Shown here piece after piece: positions 19,052 through 27,500 of a stretch of DNA of 48,940 nucleotides (the stretch's first letter is position 1; each line of letters starts with the position of its first letter). This DNA is from Phenylobacterium sp. (GTDB taxonomy: Bacteria > Pseudomonadota > Alphaproteobacteria > Caulobacterales > Caulobacteraceae), in contig NZ_SSMX01000025.1 in NCBI RefSeq assembly GCF_004799515.1, positions 1-48,940 of the forward strand. Direction: 5' to 3'. The notes below the pieces were generated by a model, which was not told the origin of the DNA, made no database searches, and saw only the letters and a list, made by a program, of their open reading frames with translations. The position numbers and the translations under genes are program-made.

Positions 19052-20188
19052 TTATTCGGCGGCGATGGAAACCGCCCGGGACGAATCCTTGGCGCGGTCC
19101 TTGAAATTGATCGCCTGCAGGTAGCGGATGCCCTCCTCGGCGATGTCGTCGCCGACCATCCGCTCGCCCTCGGCGGCGAGCTCGTCCGTGTCGACGTAGG
19201 CGGCGTAGAAGCTGCGGGTGCGCGACGTGATCAGTCCGGCGTTCAACAGGGTCTTGATCAGGACGCGGAAGACGTTGGTTTCGCCGCGGAACTTGCGGTT
19301 GGGATCGCGCTCGGCCCGCCGCTGGATGATGTCGGCCACCACGCGCTCGGGATCGAGGCCGAAGCGGCCATAGATCTCCGACATCTGCCGAGGATCGCCG
19401 CGGTCGAACAACAGGGACTGGGCGCAGTGGGCGGTCCAGTCCTCCACCAGGTTGCGCTCGGCTTGCGTCAGCCGCGGGATCGTCCGGTCCGCCCAGATCT
19501 TCCCGAACTTGTGGTGGAAGGCCTCGTCGGTCATCACCAGCTGGAACAGCTTCTTGGCCACCGGATCGCGGTTGTGCTTGTAGCCGTTGGCGAAGGCGCC
19601 CATGGCCAGGCCCTCCACCAGCATCTGCATGCCGACGATCTTCTTATAGACCTCCGGCGCCTCGATGATCTCGACCAGGAGGCTCTTCAGCGCCGCCCCG
19701 CACTCCGTGGGCCGGCCCCAGCGGGCCTTGATATACTTGGCGAAGGCGGTGACGTGGCGCGCCTCCTCGCGGGTCTGGTTCGCCGCGTATTCCTGGGCGC
19801 CCTGGTCGTAGAGCACATGGCACAGGCTGGCCGACAGGTTCAGCGCCCCCTGCTCGCCGTGCAGGATCGAGGAGAAGCTGCGCAGCTGCATATAGTTGAT
19901 GAAGGCGATCTTCTGCTTCGGGTCGGTCAGGGTCTCGGCGATGTGCGGCAGGCGGAGCAGCGGGTTCAGCTCCTCCGGCGTCATCGCCTCGTTCTCCAGG
20001 TCGAAGGGCTCGGAGAAGTCGATGTATTTCGGGTCCAACGGATCCCAGAAATGCTCGTGGGTGGCGCTGATGATCTTGTCGAAGGCCGCCGAGCGCTCGC
20101 CGTAGCGGTCCAGCGTCAGCATGGCTTCGAAGTCGTCCGGGGCCACCGCCCCGTACATGGCGTCCTTGGTGATATTGCCGTCGGCCAT
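19052..20188 (-). CDS. Ferritin-like di-iron protein, paralogue 1
   Basis: A 378-residue soluble protein with the ligand pattern of ferritin-like/R2-type di-iron oxygenases: Glu112 in HGEQGAL, Glu142 and His145 in EEARHVTAF, Glu192 in LVEGLAMGAF, and Glu222 and His225 in DEAFHHKFGK. Such proteins use an O2-activating di-iron centre; relatives include ribonucleotide reductase R2 and AurF-type N-oxygenases. I cannot assign a substrate. The gene is adjacent to a paralogue of nearly equal length (20359-21489), with which it shares long identical stretches such as FGKIWADRTIP and MVGDDIAEEGI. The ATG at 20188 is chosen because MADGNITKD also starts the paralogue. It follows the paralogue but a terminator lies between them, so separate regulation is likely. 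Confidence 0.8.
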   Translation of the reverse strand: MADGNITKDAMYGAVAPDDFEAMLTLDRYGERSAAFDKIISATHEHFWDPLDPKYIDFSEPFDLENEAMTPEELNPLLRLPHIAETLTDPKQKIAFINYMQLRSFSSILHGEQGALNLSASLCHVLYDQGAQEYAANQTREEARHVTAFAKYIKARWGRPTECGAALKSLLVEIIEAPEVYKKIVGMQMLVEGLAMGAFANGYKHNRDPVAKKLFQLVMTDEAFHHKFGKIWADRTIPRLTQAERNLVEDWTAHCAQSLLFDRGDPRQMSEIYGRFGLDPERVVADIIQRRAERDPNRKFRGETNVFRVLIKTLLNAGLITSRTRSFYAAYVDTDELAAEGERMVGDDIAEEGIRYLQAINFKDRAKDSSRAVSIAAE

Positions 20189-20302
20189 CGCCGGCTCCCT
20201 TCGTCCACCTCCCGCCCCGGCCCGTCTGATGCGGACCTGATCGGCGTTCAGGAGAGGATCGCGCCGGGCGGGCGCGGCGTCAAAGGAAAGCATGCTCCAG
20301 AA

Positions 20303-20336
20303 TCGAAACGCCCGCCGAATGAACTTCGGCGGGCGT
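20303..20336 (-). terminator. Rho-independent terminator between the two ferritin-like genes
   Basis: A perfect 12-bp stem (20308-20319 with 20325-20336; ACGCCCGCCGAA and its complement) with a 5-nt loop, followed on the minus strand by TTTCGATT. It lies 23 bp beyond the stop of the upstream paralogue, so most transcripts should end here. Confidence 0.85.
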
Positions 20337-20358
20337 CGCGGTCCTTGGCGGCTTCAGC

Positions 20359-21489
20359 CTATTCCGCGGCGATCAGGATCTTCGAGAGCGCGCGGTCCTT
20401 GAAGTTGATCTCCTGGAGGTACTTGATGCCCTCTTCGGCGATGTCGTCGCCGACCATCTTGTCGCCCTCGGCCTTCAGCTCGTCGATGTCGACGTACATC
20501 GCGTAGAAGCCCTTGGTGCGGTCGGTGATGATGCCGGCGTTGACCAGGGTCTTCACCAGCACGCGGAAGATGTTGGTGGCTTCCTTCATCTCCTCGCGGC
20601 GGGTCTCGTCGTTGACCAGCTTGCCCATCTCCTCGATCACCCGGTTCGGATCGAGGCCGAATTCCTCGTAGAGGCCGACGTTCTGGGTGGGCGCCACCAG
20701 GTTGAACAGCAGCGTCTGGAAGCAGTGCGCCGCCCACATCTCGATGACCTCGTGCTCGGCCTCGGTCAGGTGCGGGATGGTGCGGTCGGCCCAGATCTTC
20801 CCGAACTTGTGGTGGAAGGCCTCGTCGGTCATGACGAGCTGGGTCAGCTTCTTGGCCAGCGGATCGTTGGTCTCGTTGAAGATGGTGGCGAAGGCGCCCA
20901 TGGCCAGGCCTTCCACCAGCATCTGCATGCCGATGATCTTCTTATAGACCTCCGGCGCGCCGATGATCTCGACCAGCAGGTCCTTCAGGATCGGGCCGCA
21001 TTCCACCGGCCGGCCCCAGCGGGCCTTGATGTAGCGGGCGAAGGCCGTGACATGGCGGGCCTCTTCGCGGGTCTGGTTGGCGGCGTATTCCTGCGCGCCC
21101 TGGTCCTTCAAGACGTGGCAGAGGCTGGCCGACAGGTTCAGCGCCCCCTGCTCGCCGTGCAGGATGGAGGAGAAGGTCCGCAGCGTCTGGGCGTTGGCGA
21201 AGGCGATGCGGCGCGCCTCGGTGCCGAGGATCTCGTTGACGTAGTCGAGTTGCAGGGCGCCGATCATCTTCTCCGGCAGGATCATGGTCGTTTCCATGTC
21301 GAAGGGCGCCGAGAAGTCGATGTACTTGGCGTCCAGCGGATCCCAGAAGTGGTCGTGGGTGGCGCTGATGATCTTGTCGAAGGCTGTCGAGCGGGCGTTG
21401 TAGCGGTCGAGTTCCAGCATCGACTCGAAGTCGTCGGGCGCGACGGCGTCGTAGATAATGTCCTTGGTGATGTTGCCGTCGGCGGCCAT
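20359..21489 (-). CDS. Ferritin-like di-iron protein, paralogue 2
   Basis: A 376-residue paralogue of the protein encoded at 19052-20188. It keeps every predicted di-iron ligand: Glu in HGEQGAL, ExxH in EEARHVTAF, Glu in LVEGLAMGAF and ExxH in DEAFHHKFGK. The most similar regions are the N-terminus (ADGNITKD), the helix with AANQTREEARH and the C-terminus (GDDIAEEGIKYLQEINFKDRA); the middle and the region after the last motif differ more, which suggests a distinct substrate or partner. Start: ATG at 21489 with GAGGA ahead. A palindrome (GTGACG-4-CGTCAC, 21580-21595) lies about 90 bp upstream and may be an operator. Confidence 0.8.
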   Translation of the reverse strand: MAADGNITKDIIYDAVAPDDFESMLELDRYNARSTAFDKIISATHDHFWDPLDAKYIDFSAPFDMETTMILPEKMIGALQLDYVNEILGTEARRIAFANAQTLRTFSSILHGEQGALNLSASLCHVLKDQGAQEYAANQTREEARHVTAFARYIKARWGRPVECGPILKDLLVEIIGAPEVYKKIIGMQMLVEGLAMGAFATIFNETNDPLAKKLTQLVMTDEAFHHKFGKIWADRTIPHLTEAEHEVIEMWAAHCFQTLLFNLVAPTQNVGLYEEFGLDPNRVIEEMGKLVNDETRREEMKEATNIFRVLVKTLVNAGIITDRTKGFYAMYVDIDELKAEGDKMVGDDIAEEGIKYLQEINFKDRALSKILIAAE

Positions 21490-21579
21490 GGCGTCCTCGC
21501 GAGGTATGGCCAGGCTCTTGGCGGCCCGGCCCTGGGCTGGCGGCGACCATCTCATCTGAACGGCGTTTAGTCAACGAAG

Positions 21580-21595
21580 GTGACGGCTGCGTCAC
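21580..21595. promoter_or_regulatory. Candidate operator palindrome
   Basis: GTGACG (21580-21585), gctg, CGTCAC (21590-21595): a perfect 6-bp dyad. On the minus strand TTGACT follows it closely (21575-21570), which could be a -35 box for the ferritin-like gene. The regulator is unknown. Confidence 0.4.
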
Positions 21596-21631
21596 TTTCT
21601 CGCGTCAGGTGCGAAATCGCGCCGCGGCTTG

Positions 21632-22057
21632 TCAGCCCGCGCTGGCCTCGATGGCGTCGATGTCGGCGTCCGACAGACCGAGGTGGTGGCCGATTTCATG
21701 GACCAGAACGTGGGTGACCAGTTCCTCGAGCGTCACCTCCCCATGCTCGGCCCATTCGTCGAGGATCGGGCGGCGGTAGAGGAAGATCATCGAGGGACCC
21801 GGCGCGGGGCCCATGTGGTCGCGGTGGCCGATGTCGACGCCCTGGTAGAGGCCGCTCAAGCCAAAGGGGTCCTCGATGCCGAGGTCGTCCAGCACCTGGT
21901 CGTCGGCGAAGTCGTCGACGCGGAAGACCACGTCCCCGGCGGCCCGGCGGAAGCCCGCCGGCAGGGCCTGGAAGGCGGCTTCGGCCAGGGTTGCGATGTC
22001 GTCGAGGGACGGCGCCTTGCCGAACGCCTCACGGTCGAGGTTCAGGCGCTCACTCAT
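21632..22057 (-). CDS. Metallopeptidase-family zincin (HExxHxxGxxD)
   Basis: A 141-residue cytosolic protein whose C-terminus carries the zinc motif HEIGHHLGLSD (120-130), with His120 and His124 as ligands, Glu121 as catalytic base and Asp130 as a probable third ligand. This matches the small bacterial metallopeptidase family often called possibly-zinc metallopeptidase (COG3824). The substrate is unknown. It overlaps the upstream gene by 8 bp (ATG at 22057, upstream stop at 22050-22052), so the two are translationally coupled. The same ORF has an upstream ATG four codons earlier, which is also possible. Confidence 0.85.
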   Translation of the reverse strand: MSERLNLDREAFGKAPSLDDIATLAEAAFQALPAGFRRAAGDVVFRVDDFADDQVLDDLGIEDPFGLSGLYQGVDIGHRDHMGPAPGPSMIFLYRRPILDEWAEHGEVTLEELVTHVLVHEIGHHLGLSDADIDAIEASAG

Positions 22058-22583
22058 CGGGCATGACAATATGCGGGGCGTCCGGCGGGCGCACCTCGAA
22101 AAGCCCGATGTCCAGCGGCTGCTGCGGCTCGATGGGGCGCAAGGGCTGCCGCGCCATGGCCCGCACGGTCTCGGCGTCCAGCGCCTGACGGGCGCGGCGG
22201 GCGGCGCGGGCCTGCGGGGCCTCGATCGGCCGCTCGGCGGTGGCGATGCGCCAGTAGGAGACCATCAGGCGCCAGGCGGTGCGCGGCGGGGCCTGTGTGG
22301 GCTCCGGCCAGCGGCGGCCGTCGGCGAAGCTGGGCTCGGCGTGGGCCACCTTCTGGCCGGGCAGGATCTGTTCGGCCAGCCTGGCCCAGGCTTCGCTCAG
22401 CGGGCCGGCATAGGCGTCCTGCGCCGCGGCCTCGGTGGCGAAGGCCGGGCCCACCGGGTCGGTGGTGAACACCACCGCCTCGCCGGCCACGCCCTGGGCC
22501 TCGCGCTCGCGCGCCGCGCGGCCCAGGGGGCCGGCCATCGCCAGCTCCGCGTTCGCCGCCACCGGATAGAGGATCGCCGTCAC
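22050..22583 (-). CDS. Hypothetical protein, coupled to the zincin gene
   Basis: A 177-residue soluble protein that I do not recognise. The GTG at 22581-22583 is chosen with AAAGGG ahead; longer readings in this frame would run into the region opposite divL and have no support. The sequence starts VTAILYPVAANAELAM and contains RTAWRLMVSYWRIATAERP and an Arg/Ala-rich helix (ARAARRARQALD), then a Pro-rich tail. No signal peptide and no catalytic motif is seen. It sits divergent to divL with 133 bp between the starts, and its stop overlaps the start of the metallopeptidase, so the two proteins are probably made together. Confidence 0.65.
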   Translation of the reverse strand: MTAILYPVAANAELAMAGPLGRAAREREAQGVAGEAVVFTTDPVGPAFATEAAAQDAYAGPLSEAWARLAEQILPGQKVAHAEPSFADGRRWPEPTQAPPRTAWRLMVSYWRIATAERPIEAPQARAARRARQALDAETVRAMARQPLRPIEPQQPLDIGLFEVRPPDAPHIVMPDE

Positions 22584-22716
22584 GCCCTTTAAGCTCCGCA
22601 CTCCGATCGTCCGCCAACTTAGCCTATCCTGACGACCGCGGCGCGGATGCGGCGAACATCGGCGCGGCCTAGGGTGCTGAATTGCTGATTCGCCGGAGCG
22701 GGGCCGAAGCGAAGGG

Positions 22717-25041
22717 ATGGACGCCCACCAACTGATCCTGGCCGCCGCGGCCGGCGCGGTGTCGCTGGCCATCTGCGCCCTGCTCTGGGCGCTGGCCCAG
22801 CGGCGCCAGGCGCAGGACCGCGTGGCCGCCATCACCGCGCGGCTGGCCGCCGTCGAGGCCCGCGCCGACGCCGCCCAGGCCTCCGCCGAGGCCTTCGATT
22901 CCGCCCTGCTGGCCGTCGAGGACGGCCGCGCCCTGCTGGCCTCCGGCGAGGAGTCCCTGGCGGTCTGCGCCGAAGCGCTGAACCTGGCCGAACCCGACCC
23001 GCAAGGTGTGGTCAACGCCCTGATGCGCGCCGACCCGGATCACGCCCGGCGCCTGCGCGCTCTGTTCGAGCGCGGCGAGGCCTGCGCCTTCGAGGTGCAG
23101 GGCGCGGGCGGGCTGATCGCGGTGGAGGGCCGCGCGGCCGGCGCCATGGCCTGGCTCCGGATCTCCACCGCCCAGACGGAGGACGCGGGCCTGCCCACCG
23201 CGCCGCGCTTCGCCGCCTTCCTGAACGCACGCCCGACGCCCGCCTGGATCGCCGCCGCCGACGGCTCGCCCGTCTGGGTCAACGCCGCCTGGCTGAAGGC
23301 CGTGGACGCCGCCAGCCTGGACGAGGCCGCCGCCCGCGGCGCGGCCTTCGACCGCGGCGCCGACGCGCTCGCCAGCGAGGCCGCCAACCTGGGCCAGCGG
23401 CGCGAGGCGGTGCGCTGGGCGACCGTCGCCGGCAAGCGCCGCGCCTTCCAGGTCACCGCCCAGCCGCTGGAGGGCGGCGGCGTGGGCGTCTGGACCGACG
23501 ACGTCACCGACCAGGAGGGCCTGCGCGAGACCCTGCAGCGCAACGTCGAGGCGCACGACGAGACCCTGAACCACATCGCAGAAGCGGTCGCCGTCTTCGA
23601 CCGCTCCAAGAAGCTGATGTTCCACAACACCGCCTTCGCCGAGCTCTGGGGCCTGGAGCCGGCCTGGCTCGCCGAACAGCCCAGCCACGGCGAGATCCTC
23701 GACCGCCTGCGCCAGCGCCGGCGCCTGCCGGAGACCGCCGACTACGCCAAGTGGAAAGCCGGCGAGCTCGACCGCTATGAACAGCTCGCCGCCGCGCCGG
23801 ACGAGATGTGGAGCGTGCCCGACGGCCGCACGCTGAAGGTGGTGCGCCAGCCGCACCCCATGGGCGGCCTCCTGCTGCTCTATTCCGACATCACCGACGA
23901 GCTGAAGCTCACCAGCCAGTACAACGCCCTGATCCAGGTGCAGCAGGCGACCCTCGACAAGCTGTCCGACGCGGTCACCGTGTTCGGTTCCGACGGGCGC
24001 CTGCGGCTTCACAACGACGCCTTCTCCGCCTTCTGGAACGTGACCCCGCTGCAGGTCGAGGCGGCTGGCGACTTCGAGGGTGTGGTCGAGCTGTGCATCC
24101 CCAAGCTGCACGACCGGGCGTTCTGGGCGGAGCTGAAGGGCCGCGTCGCCGACCCCGACCCGCAGGCCCGCGCGCCCACCACCGGCGAGGTGAAGACCTC
24201 GGACAGCCGCATCGTGCTCTACCAGTCGCGGCCGCTGCCGGATGGGGCGACGCTGATCGCCTTCACCGACGTCACCGACGCCCGCAAGCTGGAAGGCGCC
24301 CTGGAGGCCAAGGAACAGGCCCTGGCCGACGCCGAGCGGCTGAAACGCGACTTCGTGGGCAACGTCTCCTACGAGCTGCGCACCCCGCTCACGACCATCA
24401 TCGGCTACTCCGAACTGCTGGAACGCTCCGGCGAGGCCCTGTCGGAGCGCGGCCGAAGCCACGCCGCGGCGGTGAAATCGGCGGCCACCCAGCTGGCGCG
24501 CTCCATCGACGACGTGCTCGACATGGCCCAGATCGACGCCGACGAGATGGCGCTGGACCTGGAGGACGTCCGGGTCTCCGAGCTGTTGGGCGCCCAGGCC
24601 GAGCGTTGGGCCGACGACGCGGCCGCCGCCAACGTCACCCTGGTGGTCGACTGCCCGCCCGAGGTGGGCCTGATCCGCGGCGACGCGCGCCGGCTGGCCC
24701 AGATCCTCAGCCATCTGGCGGAGAACGCGATGGGCCAGACCCCGGCCGGCGGCACGGTCACGCTCGCCGCCCGCAAGGGCCTGGGCGAGGTGCAGCTGCG
24801 GGTCTCCGACACCGGCCGCGGCATACCCTTCCATGTCCAGGCGCACATCTTCGACCGCTTCATCGGCCGCGAGCGCGGCGGCCCGGGCCTGGGCCTGGCG
24901 CTGGTCAAGGCGCTGACCGAGCTGCACGGCGGCTGGGTCGCCCTGGAGAGCGAGCCCGGCGCGGGCGCCGCCTTCACCTGCCATCTGCCCGAAGAAGCCA
25001 TGGCCGCCGCCGCCCAGCCGGAGCTGGGGCTTAGGGGGTAA
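22717..25041 (+). CDS. divL: Cell-cycle tyrosine kinase-like regulator DivL
   Basis: A 774-residue membrane-associated atypical histidine kinase. In Caulobacter DivL controls CckA and so the master regulator CtrA, and is bound by DivK. Visible parts: an N-terminal membrane helix (5-27), a coiled-coil region (30-66), several PAS-like domains (about 160-520), a DHp region and an ATPase domain. The diagnostic feature is NVSYELRTPL, in which Tyr552 replaces the usual phospho-His of the H-box; C. crescentus DivL has Tyr550. The ATPase domain keeps HLAENAMGQT, DTGRGIP and GPGLGLALVKA. It is divergent from the hypothetical gene at 22050 and followed by a palindromic element, then by the GntR operon. 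Confidence 0.95.
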   Translation: MDAHQLILAAAAGAVSLAICALLWALAQRRQAQDRVAAITARLAAVEARADAAQASAEAFDSALLAVEDGRALLASGEESLAVCAEALNLAEPDPQGVVNALMRADPDHARRLRALFERGEACAFEVQGAGGLIAVEGRAAGAMAWLRISTAQTEDAGLPTAPRFAAFLNARPTPAWIAAADGSPVWVNAAWLKAVDAASLDEAAARGAAFDRGADALASEAANLGQRREAVRWATVAGKRRAFQVTAQPLEGGGVGVWTDDVTDQEGLRETLQRNVEAHDETLNHIAEAVAVFDRSKKLMFHNTAFAELWGLEPAWLAEQPSHGEILDRLRQRRRLPETADYAKWKAGELDRYEQLAAAPDEMWSVPDGRTLKVVRQPHPMGGLLLLYSDITDELKLTSQYNALIQVQQATLDKLSDAVTVFGSDGRLRLHNDAFSAFWNVTPLQVEAAGDFEGVVELCIPKLHDRAFWAELKGRVADPDPQARAPTTGEVKTSDSRIVLYQSRPLPDGATLIAFTDVTDARKLEGALEAKEQALADAERLKRDFVGNVSYELRTPLTTIIGYSELLERSGEALSERGRSHAAAVKSAATQLARSIDDVLDMAQIDADEMALDLEDVRVSELLGAQAERWADDAAAANVTLVVDCPPEVGLIRGDARRLAQILSHLAENAMGQTPAGGTVTLAARKGLGEVQLRVSDTGRGIPFHVQAHIFDRFIGRERGGPGLGLALVKALTELHGGWVALESEPGAGAAFTCHLPEEAMAAAAQPELGLRG

Positions 25042-25062
25042 TTTCCCTCCCAGACTCCCATG

Positions 25063-25178
25063 CCGTCATCCTCCAGTCGGCCCTAGGCTGATCCGGGGGA
25101 CCCAAGCCGAATTGCGAAATAGGGCGAGCCGCTTGGGTCCCCCCCGGATCGCGTCTCCGCGCGACCGGGGGATGGCGG
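25063..25178. repeat. Nested palindromic intergenic element, copy 2
   Basis: Same design as 17445-17557. The inner arm GATCCGGGGGACCCAAG is at 25090-25106; its partner at 25132-25150 carries two extra C bases. The outer arms (from 25063 and ending about 25178) have diverged. It lies directly after divL and before the GntR operon promoter. Confidence 0.8.
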
Positions 25179-25206
25179 TCTGAAGGATCGCCTTGACTCC
25201 CGCCTA

Positions 25207-25228
25207 GTGTTATAGTCTAGTATAACAC
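25207..25228. promoter_or_regulatory. Operator palindrome of the GntR operon, overlapping promoter
   Basis: Perfect dyad GTGTTATA (25207-25214), gtctag, TATAACAC (25221-25228), strikingly AT-rich for this genome. TTGACT at 25193-25198 with 17 bp to TCTAGT (25216-25221) gives a plausible promoter that the dyad covers. It lies 44 bp ahead of the GntR start, so autorepression is the simplest reading. Confidence 0.7.
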
Positions 25229-25271
25229 CAAAGCGACATCCTGCCCGGTGGCAGGAGCTCGAGGATACGCC

Positions 25272-25637
25272 GTGGACCCGGAATGGAACGACAGCCAGCC
25301 GATCTATCGCCAGATCCGCGATCGCGTGGTCGCGATGATCCTGGACGGCTTGCTGGGCGAGGGCGATCCATTGCCCTCCGTGCGCACGGTGGCGACGGAC
25401 TCGCGGGTCAATCCGCTGACCGTGCTGAAGGCCTATCAGCAACTGGCGGACGATGGTCTGGTGGAAAAGCGGCGGGGGCTTGGGATGTTCGTGAACAAGG
25501 GCGCGCGCGACCTGCTGCTGGCGGGCGAGCGCAAGCGGTTCCTGGAAGAGCAGTGGCCGGAGATCCTGGCCACCATCCAGCGGCTCGGCTTGGCGGGACA
25601 GCTTCTGGGCGCCGCGCCCAAGCCTGGGGAGGGCTGA
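25272..25637 (+). CDS. GntR-family regulator, YtrA-type
   Basis: A 121-residue GntR regulator lacking a large effector domain, as in the YtrA subfamily that controls linked ABC transporters. The winged helix is visible in QPIYRQIRDRVVAMILDG and LPSVRTVATDSRVNPLTVLKAYQQL, followed by GLVEKRRGLGMFV (wing). The C-terminus is one short helical dimerisation part. Start: GTG at 25272, with GAGGAT ahead; a GTG 8 codons upstream is the alternative. The ATPase gene follows after 4 bp. The palindrome at 25207-25228 covers the promoter and is the probable binding site. Confidence 0.88.
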   Translation: MDPEWNDSQPIYRQIRDRVVAMILDGLLGEGDPLPSVRTVATDSRVNPLTVLKAYQQLADDGLVEKRRGLGMFVNKGARDLLLAGERKRFLEEQWPEILATIQRLGLAGQLLGAAPKPGEG

Positions 25638-25641
25638 GCCC

Positions 25642-26505
25642 GTGGCCTGCATAGACGCCCGCGGCCTGCGCAAGGCCTACGGAAAGACGCTCGCCCTGGC
25701 CGGCATCGACCTCCAGGTGGAGGATGGCCGCATCCTCGGCCTGATCGGCCCCAACGGCGCCGGCAAGTCGACCGCCCTGCAGGCGATCCTCGGCCTGATC
25801 CCCTACGAGGGCGAGCTGAAGGTCTTGGGGCTCGATCCCTGGGGCGAGCGCGACAAGCTGATGGCGCAGGTCTGCTTCGTCGCCGACGTCGCCGTCCTGC
25901 CGCGCTGGCTGAAGGTCCGCGACGCCGTCGACTATGTGGCCGGCGTCCACCCGCGCTTCGACCGCGCCAAGGCCGAGGCCTTCCTGGCCAAGACCACGAT
26001 CAAGCCGGCGAGCACGGTTCGTCAGCTGTCGAAGGGTATGGTCGCCCAGCTGCACCTCGCCCTGGTGATGGCCATCGACGCCCAGCTGCTGGTGCTCGAC
26101 GAGCCGACGCTCGGCCTGGACATCGTCTACCGCAAGTCGTTCTACGACAGCCTGCTCAACGATTATTTCGACCAAAGTCGAACCATCGTCGTCTCCACCC
26201 ACCAGGTGGAGGAGATCCAGCACATCCTGACCGACGTGGCCTTCATCGACCGCGGCCGGATCGTGCTGAACACCAGCATGGAGGCCTTCGAGGCCCGCTA
26301 CGCCGAACTGATGGTGGGCCCTGACCGGCTCGACGCCGCCCTGGCGCTGAAGCCGATCCAGGCGCGGCAGGTGTTCGGCCGCCACATCCTGCTGTTCGAC
26401 GGCGTCGAGCGCGCCCGCCTGGCCGAACTGGGCGAGGTGCGCGCGCCCAGCCTGGCCGACCTGTTCGTAGCCGTCATGGGCCCCGCGCAAGGAGCTTCCG
26501 CATGA
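25642..26505 (+). CDS. ABC transporter ATP-binding protein (YtrB-like)
   Basis: Energy-coupling ATPase of an ABC transporter, 287 residues. Walker A is GPNGAGKST (36-44), the signature region is RQLSKGMVAQLHLAL with LSKGM at 129-133 in place of LSGGQ, and Walker B/D-loop is VLDEPTLGLD (151-160). The H-switch is in VVSTHQ. The C-terminal 80 residues are a helical extension often seen in YtrB-type proteins. The GTG at 25642 is 4 bp after the GntR stop. Its stop overlaps the permease start (ATGA, 26502-26505), which argues for a tight complex. Substrate is unknown; YtrA-linked transporters are usually induced by envelope stress or antibiotics. Confidence 0.9.
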   Translation: MACIDARGLRKAYGKTLALAGIDLQVEDGRILGLIGPNGAGKSTALQAILGLIPYEGELKVLGLDPWGERDKLMAQVCFVADVAVLPRWLKVRDAVDYVAGVHPRFDRAKAEAFLAKTTIKPASTVRQLSKGMVAQLHLALVMAIDAQLLVLDEPTLGLDIVYRKSFYDSLLNDYFDQSRTIVVSTHQVEEIQHILTDVAFIDRGRIVLNTSMEAFEARYAELMVGPDRLDAALALKPIQARQVFGRHILLFDGVERARLAELGEVRAPSLADLFVAVMGPAQGASA

Positions 26506-27440
26506 GCGACGCCGCCCTCGCCTCCGCCTCGCCCGCCTCCGGCGCCCACGTCCGGCCCTTCTACTGGTCGGTGCGCCGCGAGCTGTGGGAGAACCGCGCC
26601 ATCTATCTCGCGCCCCTGGTCGTCGCCGGCATCGTGATGGTCGGCTTCCTCTTCAGCCTGCGCGACCTGCCGCAGGCGATCCGGGTGCTGGGGACGCCGC
26701 TCGCGCCCGATGCGCCGATGGCCGAGCACCGCGCCCACGGCCTGCAGGCCATGGCCGTGATGGCGTCCCAGGCCGGGATCCTGGCCATCCTGGTGGCCGC
26801 CCTGATCGTGGCGATCTTCTACTGCCTGGCCTGTCTGCACAACGAACGCCGCGACCGCAGCGTGCTGTTCTGGAAGTCGCTGCCGGTGTCGGACACAACC
26901 GCCGTCCTCTCCAAGGCCTTCATTCCCCTGGCGGTCCTGCCGCCCGTCGTCGTGACGATCATGGTGGTGACCCAGCTGATCACGGCGGGCCTGGCCACAG
27001 CGGTGGTCGCCGCGAGCGGCCTGGACACCGGTATCCTGTGGCGTCAGCTGACGCCAACGCCGGTGGTGATCGTCGGGCTCGCCTACGGGGTGGTCATGCT
27101 GATGCTGTGGTACGCGCCCATCGTCGGCTGGCTGATGCTGGTTTCGGCCTGGGCCAAGCGGATGACCTTCGTCTGGGCCGTGGCGCCGCCGCTCGCCATC
27201 TGCCTCTTCGAGTTCCTGGCCTTCCGCTCCCATTACGCCTGGACGCTGGTGCACTCGCGCCTGGTGGACGGCCTTGCGGCCTTCACCGCCGGCGGCAAGG
27301 GGAAGGAGGCGGTCAGCAAGCTCTCCGACATCGACCCCATGCCCTTCCTGACCGATCCCGGCTTCTGGGGCGGACTGGTCTTCGCCGCCGCGGCCCTGGC
27401 CGCCTGCGTCTGGCTACGCCGACGACGCGAACCGATCTGA
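26502..27440 (+). CDS. ABC transporter permease (YtrC/D-like)
   Basis: Membrane component of the ABC transporter, 312 residues. The N-terminus is cytoplasmic (RPFYWSVRRELWENRAI), followed by about six membrane helices, for example LVVAGIVMVGFLFSL, GILAILVAALIVAIFYCLACL, VVTIMVVTQLITAGLATAVV and GVVMLMLWYAPIVGWLMLVS; the last is close to the end (LVFAAAALAACVWL). RRDRSVLFWKSLPVSDTTAVLSK is the coupling-helix type motif of ABC-2 permeases. The ATG overlaps the ATPase stop, so the two are translated together. No periplasmic binding protein is encoded nearby, consistent with an exporter or lipid-linked drug/peptide efflux system. Confidence 0.87.
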   Translation: MSDAALASASPASGAHVRPFYWSVRRELWENRAIYLAPLVVAGIVMVGFLFSLRDLPQAIRVLGTPLAPDAPMAEHRAHGLQAMAVMASQAGILAILVAALIVAIFYCLACLHNERRDRSVLFWKSLPVSDTTAVLSKAFIPLAVLPPVVVTIMVVTQLITAGLATAVVAASGLDTGILWRQLTPTPVVIVGLAYGVVMLMLWYAPIVGWLMLVSAWAKRMTFVWAVAPPLAICLFEFLAFRSHYAWTLVHSRLVDGLAAFTAGGKGKEAVSKLSDIDPMPFLTDPGFWGGLVFAAAALAACVWLRRRREPI

Positions 27441-27500
27441 GCCTGCCCCGGCCCTCCGGCCGGCCCTGACTTCACCCTCACCACCGCTGGGAGTTTCCCA

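Noticed and set aside
19010..20506. 498-residue open frame on the plus strand over the ferritin-like genes
   Set aside because: Shadow of the di-iron protein gene and of its terminators.
22669..24984. 771-residue open frame on the minus strand opposite divL
   Set aside because: Starts inside divL's antisense and has no domain; divL on the plus strand has a complete kinase architecture.
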